Both the position numbers and the translations under genes were made by a program. From positions 1 through 38,426 of the IMG/VR virus record IMGVR_UViG_3300022868_000053: a DNA stretch of 38,426 nucleotides, one strand, 5' to 3'. Each line of letters starts with the position of its first letter. The first letter of the stretch is position 1. The notes below the pieces were generated by a model. That model searched no databases. It was not told where the DNA came from and worked only from the letters and a program-made list of their open reading frames with translations. This document shows positions 15,751 through 24,202 of this stretch, piece by piece. The DNA comes from a virus.

Positions 15751-17025
15751 TTATGCCTTGGTGTTGAGCAGCGCCCAGGTCTTGCCCGGCTTGCGGTCGA
15801 TCGACAGATGCCCGACAGCCCGGAAGGCGGTCTGGTTGTACGCAAACCGGTACGAGGTATCTGCTGCCAGCTGAATGCCAGATCCGGCCAGCGTCACTGC
15901 CCAGGTCTTGGGATCGCCAAAGCCCAGAAGCGCTTTTCCCGCACCGCTGTCTACTTCGTCCGGCATGCCTTCGTCCTCAATGAAGAGCTTGCCCTTCAGG
16001 CTGTAGCTTCCATCCCCTTTCTCGCGCAGGATCGGCATCTTGCCAGTGCGGCTCACTTCTTCGAGCACGTCAACCACATACCCGCCGCCCACGAATGCAC
16101 CCATTCGACGTGCGCGCAGCAACACAGAGCGCATCACTTTGCGTAGGTCCGCATTCGAGAGAGACTCGAAGGTACCCGCTGCCATGGCCACGGCGTTCAC
16201 AGCATCGGAGAGCATGCCGGTGTTGCCGTTGTAGGTTGCCGACCCGTCAGCATTGATCAGCCAGTCACAGATCCCGCCCACATACGCATCGCGCAGCACG
16301 GCAAGCATCCGCTGCCCGAGTTGAATGGGCGAGAGCTGGAGCATCCAGTTGTCGACCGGGAAGTAGATGTGCGCTTCGTCGGTGTCCCAGCTGTACTGTC
16401 CAAAGGCTGGATCGCTCTGCGTCATCTTCGTGTCAGAGGTGGCGCGCTTGGGCTGCAAGGTGGGGCGCCCGGTAAGCGTCACGCCTGTGCCCTTGGTCGG
16501 CACCCCTGTCTGGAAGTCGACCACGCTCAAGAGCTGACTGACTTCTTCGAGGGTGTTATACAGATCCATCACCAGCACGGTCGGCACAAAGTATCCACCT
16601 GCCGCTGTGGTCTCATCCAGCGTGGCACGCTCGTGGCTTTCGCGCATGTAGCCGTCCACCAGCTCGCGCTCCGACGCAAACTGCGACGGAACCTCAGAGC
16701 GCATACCCGCGCAGAGATGGCTGCGGACCATTGCACCGAGAACGATGAGCCCCTGCTCACGCTTCTGGGCCGGGTCGCGTTCCAGGCGCAGGCTGTTCTT
16801 CTGCTCGATCTCGCGGATCGACTTCTCGCGCTCATCCGCCTGGGTCTTGATGCCTTCGAGTTCTTCACGCAGCTTGCCCAAGTCTCCGGCTTCCGTCTCA
16901 CGCGCCTTCTCGATGCCATCAAGCTTTGCCTGGAGATCGGTGTGCTGTGTCCCGATATCCTCGCGGATGCCGGAAATCAACTCACGCACTTTACCTAAGC
17001 CGTCGTCTTTGTTTTCTTCACTCAT
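15751..17025 (-). CDS. Major capsid protein, HK97 fold
   Basis: A 424-residue protein with the two-part layout of HK97-type capsids: residues 1-100 form a charged coiled coil (delta/scaffold domain, LREELEGIKTQADEREKSIR), then the shell domain starts at about residue 130 with ATLDETTAAGGYFVPTVLVM DLYNTLEE. Other family marks are GVPTKGTGVTLTGRPTL, the acidic segment before IYFPVDNWMLQLSP, and GDPKTWAVTLAGSGIQLAAD near the end. AGGAG precedes the start. The preceding protease gene would remove the delta domain. It is the clear shell protein of the virion. Confidence 0.92.
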   Translation of the reverse strand: MSEENKDDGLGKVRELISGIREDIGTQHTDLQAKLDGIEKARETEAGDLGKLREELEGIKTQADEREKSIREIEQKNSLRLERDPAQKREQGLIVLGAMVRSHLCAGMRSEVPSQFASERELVDGYMRESHERATLDETTAAGGYFVPTVLVMDLYNTLEEVSQLLSVVDFQTGVPTKGTGVTLTGRPTLQPKRATSDTKMTQSDPAFGQYSWDTDEAHIYFPVDNWMLQLSPIQLGQRMLAVLRDAYVGGICDWLINADGSATYNGNTGMLSDAVNAVAMAAGTFESLSNADLRKVMRSVLLRARRMGAFVGGGYVVDVLEEVSRTGKMPILREKGDGSYSLKGKLFIEDEGMPDEVDSGAGKALLGFGDPKTWAVTLAGSGIQLAADTSYRFAYNQTAFRAVGHLSIDRKPGKTWALLNTKA

Positions 17026-17027
17026 TG

Positions 17028-17831
17028 CTAGTGTCTCCTGTGTTCATTTTGGATCGCCTCGCGCAGCGCGGTCAGTTCCCGCACAATGTCCCCGCCATCG
17101 CTCAGCGCGGCAGGCGGGGAGGCTGCGCCACGTAGAGCTGCCACATCGCGTTCAAGGTGTGCGATGCGCTTTTGATCCAGTTCACGTTCTTGTTTCAATT
17201 CGGCAATCGTTTCGACTGCCTCATCCATCTGTAGAGTGTGCACAAGGTTTGCCGCCTCGCGGATGTTGTGGTCCTGCCAGGCGCGGGTCAGCGCCTTGAG
17301 GTCCGCACGGCGTGGGGCGGCGCTGACTTCCTTGAGCAGCGCACGCTTTACCACCCACACGGCACGCTTCTTGAGCGCCATCTCCGGGATCAGGTCGGCG
17401 TCGAAGTCATCGCCCAGTTCCCGCTTTGCCTGGGCAAGCCCCCAGGTTGTGGTCTCGATGTCGTTCCATCCAAATGACCACCCTCGGGCATAGGGGATTC
17501 GTTCTGTGTTGACGCCATAGAGATAGGCATATTCTCGGCCCAGCTCGGTATCGGCAAACTGCACATCAATCACGCCCTCTCTCTCACTGGTCTGGATCGA
17601 GAGTGCGCGCCCGATGTTGGGCGGATTCACCTGGCCGGTTGCCACACCATGACGGGCAAGAATCTCAGGAGACGCCTCGAACACATCGGTGCGCAGGCCG
17701 CCTGGCAGAACCACACCGCCGTCCTGAGCAATGCCACGGGTGGCAAAGACAACAGAGCGAAGGATCCGCTGCTCAAGATCAACGTCCACTTGCCTTTGAT
17801 TCATCACAACAAATCGCGCCTGTGTATTCAT
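17028..17831 (-). CDS. Prohead protease, HK97/S78-like
   Basis: A 267-residue protein. The N-terminal 130 residues follow the S78 prohead-protease pattern: a strand, DGGVVLPGG, then EILARHG with a candidate catalytic His61, NIGRALSI, a strand (IDVQFADTELGREYAYLYG) and a candidate catalytic Ser119 in ARGWSFGW. The C-terminal part, about residues 150-267, is a long charged helix (LKQERELDQKRIAHLERDVA) that may act in scaffolding. It lies directly before the capsid gene, as usual, and overlaps the portal stop (TAATGA). Confidence 0.82.
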   Translation of the reverse strand: MNTQARFVVMNQRQVDVDLEQRILRSVVFATRGIAQDGGVVLPGGLRTDVFEASPEILARHGVATGQVNPPNIGRALSIQTSEREGVIDVQFADTELGREYAYLYGVNTERIPYARGWSFGWNDIETTTWGLAQAKRELGDDFDADLIPEMALKKRAVWVVKRALLKEVSAAPRRADLKALTRAWQDHNIREAANLVHTLQMDEAVETIAELKQERELDQKRIAHLERDVAALRGAASPPAALSDGGDIVRELTALREAIQNEHRRH

Positions 17832-20140
17832 TACGCATCCCCCTTCACGGCTTTAGAAAAGACCACCGAGCAGGTGCAGTTGGCTACCTCGCCCACGGGC
17901 AGTTCCGTTGATCCGGGAGCGTCGGTCATGTATCCATTGACTTCGAACTTGTCATCAAGCGCGATCGGGTGCTCCAGGTACCGGCTCTGCGCAGCCACAT
18001 GGGCGTCGCGTGCCTGTTTCGATCCGCCGTGTAGCCACCCCTTGGAGAGACCGCCCACCTCGCGAGCCGCCAGCATGCGCCCGTCGTTCACAATCCCCGA
18101 GGTCTGGGTGCGTGCCGCCGTCATGGGCCGCGCCTTGGTCTCGCCCACCTGATCGCGGTAATAATCTGCCAGCCGGTCGCCAAGCTGGGCGGTAGTGTCG
18201 CCCTCGGCAAACCCGGCGCGAAGCACATTTCTGAGCTCTTTCTCTGTGGTGGCATTCGCCTTGCTGGCCTGAATGCTGCGCTTCTCAATGGCCTCCATCA
18301 CGCGCGGGTCGTCAACAGAGAAGCCACCAAGTTCAGCGGAAGGAACATCGTGCTCGCCAAAGAACGTATAACCATCCTCCATGTGGGAGGTGATCATCCC
18401 GCCAATGCGGCTCCAGAGCATCCCGTTCTCGTCTTCTTCCGGGAACACAGCGGAGAGGATCCCGTCGGCAGAAAGATCCGTACCGTCCAACTGGGGAGAG
18501 GAATCCTCACGGGTACCGGCAGAGGATACGATCTCGCTGTAGCGATCCAGCACGCGGCCGCGCTGCTCGGCAAAGAAGCGGCTCCACTTGCGCGCCGCTG
18601 CCTTCTCGCGCTCTGCAAGCAACCGGTCAATCGCAGCGCGCATTCCCTGCCACGCCTTTGGGATCTCCACCTCGCCGCCCTCGTCGTTCTCAGCACGCAC
18701 ATGGGAGGCGTTGCCAAGATCAGCAAGTGCCCCATCAAGCTCCCGAAGCTTAGCATCCAGCGCGTCCGGCTTTGATTCATTTCGACTTTCGCGTTTCCCG
18801 ATTTCCGCATTTACTCCGGCAAGATCGCTGGCAGGCTGCAACGAAAACGGCAGCGTTGCGATGTTGGTCGGGTGCGGCGGCAGGCGCATTTGGAGATAGT
18901 CTCCCATCTGGTCAGGCTGCCAGCCTCTGGCAAGAAGTTTGTCCAGGATATCCACCTTCTGGAGGCGCTGTTCCATGAGCTCCTCGATCTCATGCTCATC
19001 GAACCAGATCGAGAGTGTCCGGCTCACGGAAGCCGATCGCAATCCGCACTGGCGCATCTTGGATTGCTGGCTGTCTTTTGCCAGCCGCTGGCCATAGGAG
19101 AGCTCGCGGGATCCGGCGCTACCGCTCCAGCTGTTCTTGTCGACCAGAAAACGCTGGTGAGCGGCCGCAATACGCGAGAGTTCAAAGAGCCCGGTCTCGC
19201 TCCACCACGCCGCCTTCTGCTCCCGTGTGCTGTTGCCCTGGCTCAGGCCGGTCTCGCCTTCGGTCAGGCCCACCATGGCAGGCTTCACGCGCATCAGCGC
19301 AATCTGCTCGCTTCGGCTCATGCGGCGTCCCTCAAAGAACTGGAGATCCTCGGGAGAAAGACCGATCGCTTTTGCTTTCAGTCCACCATACAGGATGCCG
19401 GGCTTGTGCGCATTGGCGGTGCCACTATAGCGATCGTTCCATGCTTCGAGAAACTCATCTCTCTGGTTGACATCCCAGCGCTGATCAGTCTCAAAAACAA
19501 CATCCGGCATGCCGCCGTTCTTAAAGATAGAGAGGTTCTGTTCCTGAGAGAGAATGTCCACCAGCATCGAGCGCCGCCCCGGAACCTCCGGGCGCAGCGC
19601 CTTGGTCGTATCATACGGGCTATAGAGCAGGATTGGAATCACATCCTCCTGGGCAAACGCATGCACAGCGCCAGTCGAAGGCTCGCGGTATGACCAGCCA
19701 ACGGGGGCGCGCATACCAGTCTCTGCATGCACGGCCACCACAGGCGTGGTGTGCAGGGGAGACAAAGGGATCAGCTCAATTGGGTTGCCGCGTGCGCCTC
19801 GGATGATTGCAATTTCGCACTCGTTGTAGAGCGCAAGGTGGCTCTCGATCAGCGCGAAGTACTGCACCTTATCCATCCACGAGTTCGGCGTCTGGAGCAG
19901 ATCATAAAGTGCACCGCTTTCCACGAGCGTATCGTTGCCCGTTGCGATGCGCAGCGGCACCTGGCTCACAGCTTCAGCGCGGGACATCATGCCGAGATAG
20001 ACCCACAGAAGATTCTCTGCCGGGCGATCCATCCCGGCCACATGCAGCGAAGAGGAAACATTGCCAGAGGTGCGGATCATGCCCCCGAAGGCTGCTGCCA
20101 TACCGCTTCTGATCCGTCCGAAAAACTCGCGTACTCTCAT
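17831..20140 (-). CDS. Portal protein fused to a MuF-type head morphogenesis domain
   Basis: A 769-residue protein. Residues 1-400 match HK97-family portals (VSQVPLRIATGNDTLVESGA, LYDLLQTPNSWMDKVQYFAL, IFKNGGMPDVVFETDQR). The C-terminal 130 residues match the MuF/SPP1 gp7 domain: AARTQTSGIVNDGRMLAARE, GWLHGGSKQARDAHVAAQSR and a final Cys pair in VANCTCSVVF. In Mu, portal (gp29) and MuF (gp30) are separate genes. The linker at about residues 440-460 (GVNAEIGKRESRNESKPD) is encoded by a sequence resembling the dispersed repeats of this phage. Its start overlaps the terminase stop. Confidence 0.85.
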   Translation of the reverse strand: MRVREFFGRIRSGMAAAFGGMIRTSGNVSSSLHVAGMDRPAENLLWVYLGMMSRAEAVSQVPLRIATGNDTLVESGALYDLLQTPNSWMDKVQYFALIESHLALYNECEIAIIRGARGNPIELIPLSPLHTTPVVAVHAETGMRAPVGWSYREPSTGAVHAFAQEDVIPILLYSPYDTTKALRPEVPGRRSMLVDILSQEQNLSIFKNGGMPDVVFETDQRWDVNQRDEFLEAWNDRYSGTANAHKPGILYGGLKAKAIGLSPEDLQFFEGRRMSRSEQIALMRVKPAMVGLTEGETGLSQGNSTREQKAAWWSETGLFELSRIAAAHQRFLVDKNSWSGSAGSRELSYGQRLAKDSQQSKMRQCGLRSASVSRTLSIWFDEHEIEELMEQRLQKVDILDKLLARGWQPDQMGDYLQMRLPPHPTNIATLPFSLQPASDLAGVNAEIGKRESRNESKPDALDAKLRELDGALADLGNASHVRAENDEGGEVEIPKAWQGMRAAIDRLLAEREKAAARKWSRFFAEQRGRVLDRYSEIVSSAGTREDSSPQLDGTDLSADGILSAVFPEEDENGMLWSRIGGMITSHMEDGYTFFGEHDVPSAELGGFSVDDPRVMEAIEKRSIQASKANATTEKELRNVLRAGFAEGDTTAQLGDRLADYYRDQVGETKARPMTAARTQTSGIVNDGRMLAAREVGGLSKGWLHGGSKQARDAHVAAQSRYLEHPIALDDKFEVNGYMTDAPGSTELPVGEVANCTCSVVFSKAVKGDA
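18774..18816. repeat. Variant of repeat family A inside the portal gene
   Basis: ATTTCGACTTTCGCG then TTTCCCGATTTCCGCATTTAC. It lies in the linker between portal and MuF domains. The likeness is weaker than for the other copies. Confidence 0.45.
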
Positions 20141-21567
20141 TACAGAATCCCCTGCTTTTGATTGGAGTCCTCACCCACAAAGAGCGCCAGCGCGATCGAC
20201 CACGCAATGTCGCAATGGGAGAGTTTGTTTATTGGGTTGGCCGTCTCAACAAAGGTAGCCCGGCCGCTGGGCAGTACGGCGGTCTGGATGGCGGCAATGT
20301 CAAAGACCACGTCCTCATCATCGCGCCCGTCAGAAAGATCAATGTCGCCATCCTCAAAGATGCGGATCATCCGCGTGCCCATCTCGGCTTTGTGCGTGCC
20401 AAACATGATGCTGGCCCAGCGGTACTCACCAAAGATGTCGGTCAGGATCTCGCACGTTTCCATGCCCAGGCCACCCGCATCGCCCGCGCCCACAGCCGAG
20501 GGCACGGCACGCATAAAGGCAATGGCCGCCTCGCGCTGCAAAGCAAAGGAGCGCTTGTGCATGGTCAGCAGCGCCATGTGTTTCCAGCGCCCACCAAACT
20601 TGGCCATGATCGGAATGGAAGAAAGATGCCCGGTGCGCGCCACATCATAGCCAATCGAGACACTCTCAGCAGCGCGCAGGATCTCAACGAGAGGGGCGAT
20701 CCACGCCTCGGCATCAAACGATTCATTGCCCTCTATGTGCTTGCGGTACAGGGGATAGTTCTTTTTGGCCGCGTCCAGATATCCCCACTTGATTGCCTGG
20801 GATCCCGCGTTCTTGGGCTGGAGCATACACTCCTCCAGAAACGCATCCTCTCCCCCCACCATTGCCTTCGTGTCGGCAAGAAAATCTTCCCTCGAAATGG
20901 TCTTGCCGGTGATTTGGTTGATCTTGTCGAGCAGCCCCTGGTCAATCGCCTGAATCAGGTTCGTGCTCCTGATCTTCCAGCGGCTCTTGTCTCCCAGCGC
21001 CCGCTCCTGTTTGATCAGCCTGTTCAGAGCGCTGTTCATGCCCTTATGGCTCGACCAGATTTCTACGGAGTGGCCCCACATTGCACGGCCACCAGCCGCC
21101 TGGAGCATGGCGTCGGGCTGCTTGTGCGAACAGATCTCATCAATCCCCACATCGCCGCCCTTGCCTCGCAGCGAATCCGGGTTCGATGAGAAAACCTCGA
21201 TCGAGCACTCCTGCTTTTTGAATTCGATTTCGAACGCCGTCTCGCGCCTGTTTTCCTGGGCATTCCAGGTTTCGAACTCGCGGACATCGCTTGCGCCGAC
21301 GACGTCGAAAATCTTGCAGAACTTCTTGCAGTCAACCGCGAAAGCCTTGGCAATGCGTTCATTCACCGAGGTGTGCAGATAGTTCCCTTTGCCCTGCATG
21401 CGGCGGCGTACCGCGCGGAATGCTTTGCAGAACGTGGCCCCGATTCGGATCGACTTCTCCCACACCTCAAGCCGGGCCTCTTCCGTGATGGCTTCCTTCT
21501 GGTAGGCAAGCCAGTACTTGCGGTCGATCGCGTTGTCCAGATCCAGATTGTCTACTGCGTTAGCCAT
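20140..21567 (-). CDS. Terminase large subunit, Mu gp28-like
   Basis: A 475-residue protein. Residues 38-46 (KSIRIGATF) occupy the Walker A position but lack the classic GKT, as in several Mu gp28-like terminases. GDVGIDEI at about 138-145 is Walker B with the catalytic Glu. The nuclease domain starts with SIGYDVAR (Asp308) and ends with a late acidic residue in HCDIAWSIALAL. The enzyme packages DNA into proheads by the headful route, which in Mu includes flanking host DNA. It follows the small-subunit gene and overlaps the portal gene. Confidence 0.85.
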   Translation of the reverse strand: MANAVDNLDLDNAIDRKYWLAYQKEAITEEARLEVWEKSIRIGATFCKAFRAVRRRMQGKGNYLHTSVNERIAKAFAVDCKKFCKIFDVVGASDVREFETWNAQENRRETAFEIEFKKQECSIEVFSSNPDSLRGKGGDVGIDEICSHKQPDAMLQAAGGRAMWGHSVEIWSSHKGMNSALNRLIKQERALGDKSRWKIRSTNLIQAIDQGLLDKINQITGKTISREDFLADTKAMVGGEDAFLEECMLQPKNAGSQAIKWGYLDAAKKNYPLYRKHIEGNESFDAEAWIAPLVEILRAAESVSIGYDVARTGHLSSIPIMAKFGGRWKHMALLTMHKRSFALQREAAIAFMRAVPSAVGAGDAGGLGMETCEILTDIFGEYRWASIMFGTHKAEMGTRMIRIFEDGDIDLSDGRDDEDVVFDIAAIQTAVLPSGRATFVETANPINKLSHCDIAWSIALALFVGEDSNQKQGIL

Positions 21568-21571
21568 TGCT

Positions 21572-22147
21572 TTATAGCCCCATGATGTCGTCGACCTTGT
21601 TCACCACCTGCTGCATATCCACCCCAGCCGCCGCGCCGCTCTCGCCCTTGACTGCCATGGCGGCCAGCTGCTTCTTGAGCTCATCAATCCTCTGGCGGTT
21701 CACATCGCGGCTCGTGGCCTGAGCAAGTTTCAAAACATTGGCAACCCAACCCTTGCCGGAAAGACCATCAAGAAACTCTTCCGCCGGGGCCTCAGCCGCC
21801 AGGGTTAGAGCACGGGCTTGAAGGGCCTTCGAGACGTTTTCAATCCCCGTTCCATCCTGGTCTCGAAGCACGTCTCGAAGCATGTCAAAGCGGTTGCTCT
21901 GCTCCAGAAGAGCGCGCTCCATACCGGAACGTTCCGCGCGGTAGCGCTTCAGCCAAGTCTGGAACGTCTTGCTCTTGCGGTAGCGGTGGATGATGTTGAC
22001 GCGCCCCGCAGCAGATGCGCTGATCGGCTTGCCCAGACGCTCTCCGGCAGCATCGGCAATGGCAGAATCGGTCAACGAATCGCGCCGGATCATATGGTGA
22101 ATCACCTCAAGATCCGAGTCGCTCAACTGTCTCAGCACACTTGCCAT
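21572..22147 (-). CDS. Terminase small subunit, DUF3486/Mu gp27-like
   Basis: A 191-residue helical protein. The N-terminal region (LSDSDLEVIHHMIRRDSLTD SAIADAAGERLG) is the helix-turn-helix start of DUF3486 (Mu gp27) and the rest is a long charged helix. In Mu this gene directly precedes the large terminase, as here. Its ribosome site (GAAGGAAG, 7 bases before the ATG) is supplied by a dispersed repeat at 22150-22180. Confidence 0.8.
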   Translation of the reverse strand: MASVLRQLSDSDLEVIHHMIRRDSLTDSAIADAAGERLGKPISASAAGRVNIIHRYRKSKTFQTWLKRYRAERSGMERALLEQSNRFDMLRDVLRDQDGTGIENVSKALQARALTLAAEAPAEEFLDGLSGKGWVANVLKLAQATSRDVNRQRIDELKKQLAAMAVKGESGAAAGVDMQQVVNKVDDIMGL

Positions 22148-22149
22148 CT

Positions 22150-22180
22150 CTTTGCTTCCTTCGCTGCCTCTTTGTTCAAA
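22150..22180. repeat. Dispersed repeat family C, copy 1
   Basis: CTTTGCTTCCTTCGCTGCCT then CTTTGTTCAAA. On the coding strand it supplies the ribosome site of the small terminase gene. Confidence 0.7.
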
Positions 22181-22184
22181 ATCT

Positions 22185-22481
22185 CTACGCCGGAATCACC
22201 CCATCGAGAACGTCCATTCCATCGGCCGTGATCTCCCAGAACTCGTCATAATCCCCGGCGTTGAACACCTTCTCGCTCTTCAGCCGCCCCTTGTCCTTGA
22301 GATAGTCCAGCCGCAGCTCAACATCATTTCGATCCACATCAAACTGGCGCACCCGTTTCAGGTATCCATGCACCGCCTCGGCGGGAACGGGCGCAAGGTT
22401 CTGGCTCTCTCGCACGTAGATCAAAATCTCTTCATCCATCCGCCGCTTCATTGCGATTCGTGCTGCCTGTTCTCTGCTCAT
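22185..22481 (-). CDS. Small winged-helix-like protein, Mu gp26 position
   Basis: A 98-residue protein, mixed helix with a final beta hairpin (DYLKDKGRLKSEKVFNAGDY, DEFWEITADGMDVLDGV). The pattern of an acting helix pair, then short strands ending in ..ITADG.DVLDG, resembles the small winged-helix proteins that lie between DUF2730 and DUF3486 genes in Mu-like phages. It overlaps the preceding stop by 4 bases with GGGGG near the start. The function is unknown. Confidence 0.7.
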   Translation of the reverse strand: MSREQAARIAMKRRMDEEILIYVRESQNLAPVPAEAVHGYLKRVRQFDVDRNDVELRLDYLKDKGRLKSEKVFNAGDYDEFWEITADGMDVLDGVIPA

Positions 22482-23023
22482 GATTGGCCCCCGATTGCTT
22501 CCAGTCTCCCGATCATCTTGTCTAAATCGCTCTGCGCGCTGATCACCCTCTCAAAAAGCTGTTCTGTGCGGCGGCTGGTGATGTCCACGCGCTCCGTCAC
22601 CCGTGCAATGGTCTGCATCTGGCCGATCGCCTGGTCCGTATGCGCCTTGAACTCCTTGCGCGTCACCATCGTCTGCTGGATTGTGGCGATCTCCTGGTGC
22701 ATCGTCTTGCGCACTTCCGCCGCCTTTGAGTGGCGTGCGTCCAGGCGGGCTATCTCCTTATCCTTCACGATCTTGAACTCCTTGCGCGTCACCATCGTCT
22801 GCTGGATTGTGGCGATCTCCTGGTGCATCGTCTTGCGCACTTCCGCCGCCTTTGAGTGGCGTGCGTCCAGGCGGGCTATCTCCTTAGCCTTCACGATCTT
22901 GAGCTCCTCAGAAACCGCGTCGACCCGCACAAAAAACCGTCTGAGCAGCAGCATAAACAAGGCAACAACAAAGCCTGCCCCGCCAAGCCCCGCCCACATT
23001 GATGCCCACCAGTCAAAGCCCAT
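22478..23023 (-). CDS. DUF2730-like membrane-anchored coiled-coil protein (Mu gp25 position)
   Basis: A 181-residue protein with one N-terminal membrane segment (AGLGGAGFVVALFMLLLR, about residues 11-28) followed by a long coiled coil. The arrangement of a transmembrane helix plus coil fits DUF2730 (Mu gp25). The coil contains a near-exact 42-residue tandem duplication (FKIVKDKEIARLDARHSKAA and onward), encoded by a 126-bp DNA repeat. 42 residues are exactly six heptads, so the register is kept. GGAG lies 4 bases before the ATG. The role is unknown; a membrane-tethered rod fits morphogenesis or a spanin-like part. Confidence 0.72.
   Translation of the reverse strand: MGFDWWASMWAGLGGAGFVVALFMLLLRRFFVRVDAVSEELKIVKAKEIARLDARHSKAAEVRKTMHQEIATIQQTMVTRKEFKIVKDKEIARLDARHSKAAEVRKTMHQEIATIQQTMVTRKEFKAHTDQAIGQMQTIARVTERVDITSRRTEQLFERVISAQSDLDKMIGRLEAIGGQS
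22646..22897. repeat. 126-bp tandem duplication inside the coiled-coil gene
   Basis: Two adjoining copies (22646-22771 and 22772-22897), each 126 bp, appear identical except for one base (TTATCC versus TTAGCC). A short third start (CTTGAGCTCCT) follows. The near-identity implies a recent duplication. Confidence 0.9.
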
Positions 23024-23024
23024 A

Positions 23025-23351
23025 TCACTCCGCGCCTCCCATTTGTGCCCGCCGCTCTAGCCCCCTCACGCACTCACGCTCCAGGAAGAGCGCAGCGGCG
23101 CGATAATCTTTTGCCCGCTCCGTCTGCTCCTCACGACGCTTTCGGATATCGTGCTTATGCGCAGCATCCTTGCCAGGCATGTTCAGTTCGATGCGCAGAC
23201 ACTGCTCAATCGTACGGGCCGCGCCATGCAGATGCTGGATCGCCATCTGAAAAGGAGCCGGTCCATTCTTCGCTTCCTTCGCTACCTCTTTGTTCAAAAC
23301 AGCAGAGCCCATTTCAGCTTTCAGCTTTCCGTTTTTCAGCCCTTCTTCCAT
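23025..23351 (-). CDS. Late-operon protein of unknown function
   Basis: A 108-residue protein starting at 23351 (MEEGLKNGKLKAEMG), where the ATG overlaps the patatin stop (TGATG). The N-terminal 30 residues are encoded by two neighbouring dispersed repeats (23269-23340), so the ancestral start may have been MAIQHLHGAARTIEQCLRIE further in. The rest is helical and basic (DIRKRREEQTERAKDYRAAA). There is no membrane segment. In Mu the same place, between lysin and gp25, holds gp23/gp24 lysis-related genes, but no similarity is claimed. Confidence 0.6.
   Translation of the reverse strand: MEEGLKNGKLKAEMGSAVLNKEVAKEAKNGPAPFQMAIQHLHGAARTIEQCLRIELNMPGKDAAHKHDIRKRREEQTERAKDYRAAALFLERECVRGLERRAQMGGAE
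23269..23299. repeat. Dispersed repeat family C, copy 2
   Basis: TTCGCTTCCTTCGCTACCTC then TTTGTTCAAA, nearly identical to copy 1 and adjoining repeat A copy 4 within the same gene. Confidence 0.75.
23310..23340. repeat. Dispersed repeat family A, copy 4
   Basis: CATTTCAGCTTTCAGCTTTC then CGTTTTTCAG, inside the N-terminal coding part of the gene starting at 23351. Confidence 0.7.
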
Positions 23352-24151
23352 CACGCCCACCCCCGAGACTTCACCATCAACCGAGCCCGCGAATACGCCT
23401 CGCCAATCAACCCATGGTCAAATTCCAGCGAGCCCCTGGGAGCCTCCACGTGAGGGTGGATCACGCGCACGCAACCATGGTTCTGCTGTGTATAAAAGAT
23501 TGTGGCAGCCACCTGCGCCTCATAAAGCAGGTCGATGTTATACATCATGCGCGCAATAATGGAGCCATTGCGCTTGGCATAAGACAGCGGCCGCTTCGCG
23601 CACAGCATCCAGAGCTCATCATAGGCAAGATAGTCACCAGGCAAGGGAAGAAACTGGCTCGGGCCGCCATCAGAGAAGACCTTCTCGCCGATTGAGACCG
23701 GGGGAAACACGCCCGCGATCGACATCGAAGCGAGCACCGCGCGCCGAAGATCGCCATGCAGCGCCAGCGCACTGCGGCCGGTCTCCTCATGCGTCATGCA
23801 GACAGTCAGCGGCTTCTTCAGATCGGAAAAAGTGGGGGGCAAAAGCTTTTCCAAAAGCTTTTCAATGGGCTCATGCTTGAGGAAGCTGTCGATGTGACGG
23901 ATCCGCAGCGGCCAGGCAAAGCGGCGAGAGCGCACATCGCGGTCAGAGAGACCGCGCAGCATAGCCGTAACCGTCGAGGAGCGCTGGCCGTCAGAGTTAA
24001 GCGCCCCAACAATTGCCCCCGCCGAGGTGCCCGCGTTCGCCGTTGCATAGACCCCGAGTTCCTCAAGCGCGCACCAGATCCCGGCATGGATATCGAGCCC
24101 CGGCAACCCGCCGCCGCTCCAACAAAACAGCCTCGTCTTTTTCCGATCCAT
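23351..24151 (-). CDS. Patatin-like phospholipase, first gene of the late operon
   Basis: A 266-residue protein with all patatin marks: oxyanion loop SGGGLPG (residues 12-18), nucleophile Ser43 in GTSAG, and the catalytic Asp161 in the DGG motif (VFSDGGPSQFLP). It has no signal peptide, so it would act on lipids at the inner face of the membrane. GAGG lies 9 bases before the ATG. It opens the late operon, the place that Mu uses for its endolysin, and no other lysin is recognised in the phage. A lysis role is an attractive inference. Alternatives are a defence or abortive effector or a lipid-remodelling enzyme. Confidence 0.88.
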   Translation of the reverse strand: MDRKKTRLFCWSGGGLPGLDIHAGIWCALEELGVYATANAGTSAGAIVGALNSDGQRSSTVTAMLRGLSDRDVRSRRFAWPLRIRHIDSFLKHEPIEKLLEKLLPPTFSDLKKPLTVCMTHEETGRSALALHGDLRRAVLASMSIAGVFPPVSIGEKVFSDGGPSQFLPLPGDYLAYDELWMLCAKRPLSYAKRNGSIIARMMYNIDLLYEAQVAATIFYTQQNHGCVRVIHPHVEAPRGSLEFDHGLIGEAYSRARLMVKSRGWA

Positions 24152-24182
24152 GCTTCTTGCCTCGTAGAGGGAAGCTTCAGCC

Positions 24183-24202
24183 CCCCGGCCACTCGGCCGG
24201 GG
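24183..24202. other. Perfect GC hairpin in the late leader
   Basis: CCCCGGCC, ACTC loop, GGCCGGGG: an 8-bp perfect stem 32 bases before the patatin start. No T-run follows on the minus strand, so it may be a leader or stability element rather than a terminator. Confidence 0.6.

Noticed and set aside
16321-16998. Plus-strand frame of 225 residues opposite the capsid gene
   Set aside because: Shadow of the capsid coding strand, with no ribosome site.
20158-21189. Plus-strand frame of 343 residues opposite the terminase
   Set aside because: Long, but the minus strand encodes clear terminase motifs. The frame is a GC-rich shadow.
22646-22897. CRISPR array
   Set aside because: Only two direct copies with no spacers; it is a coding tandem duplication.
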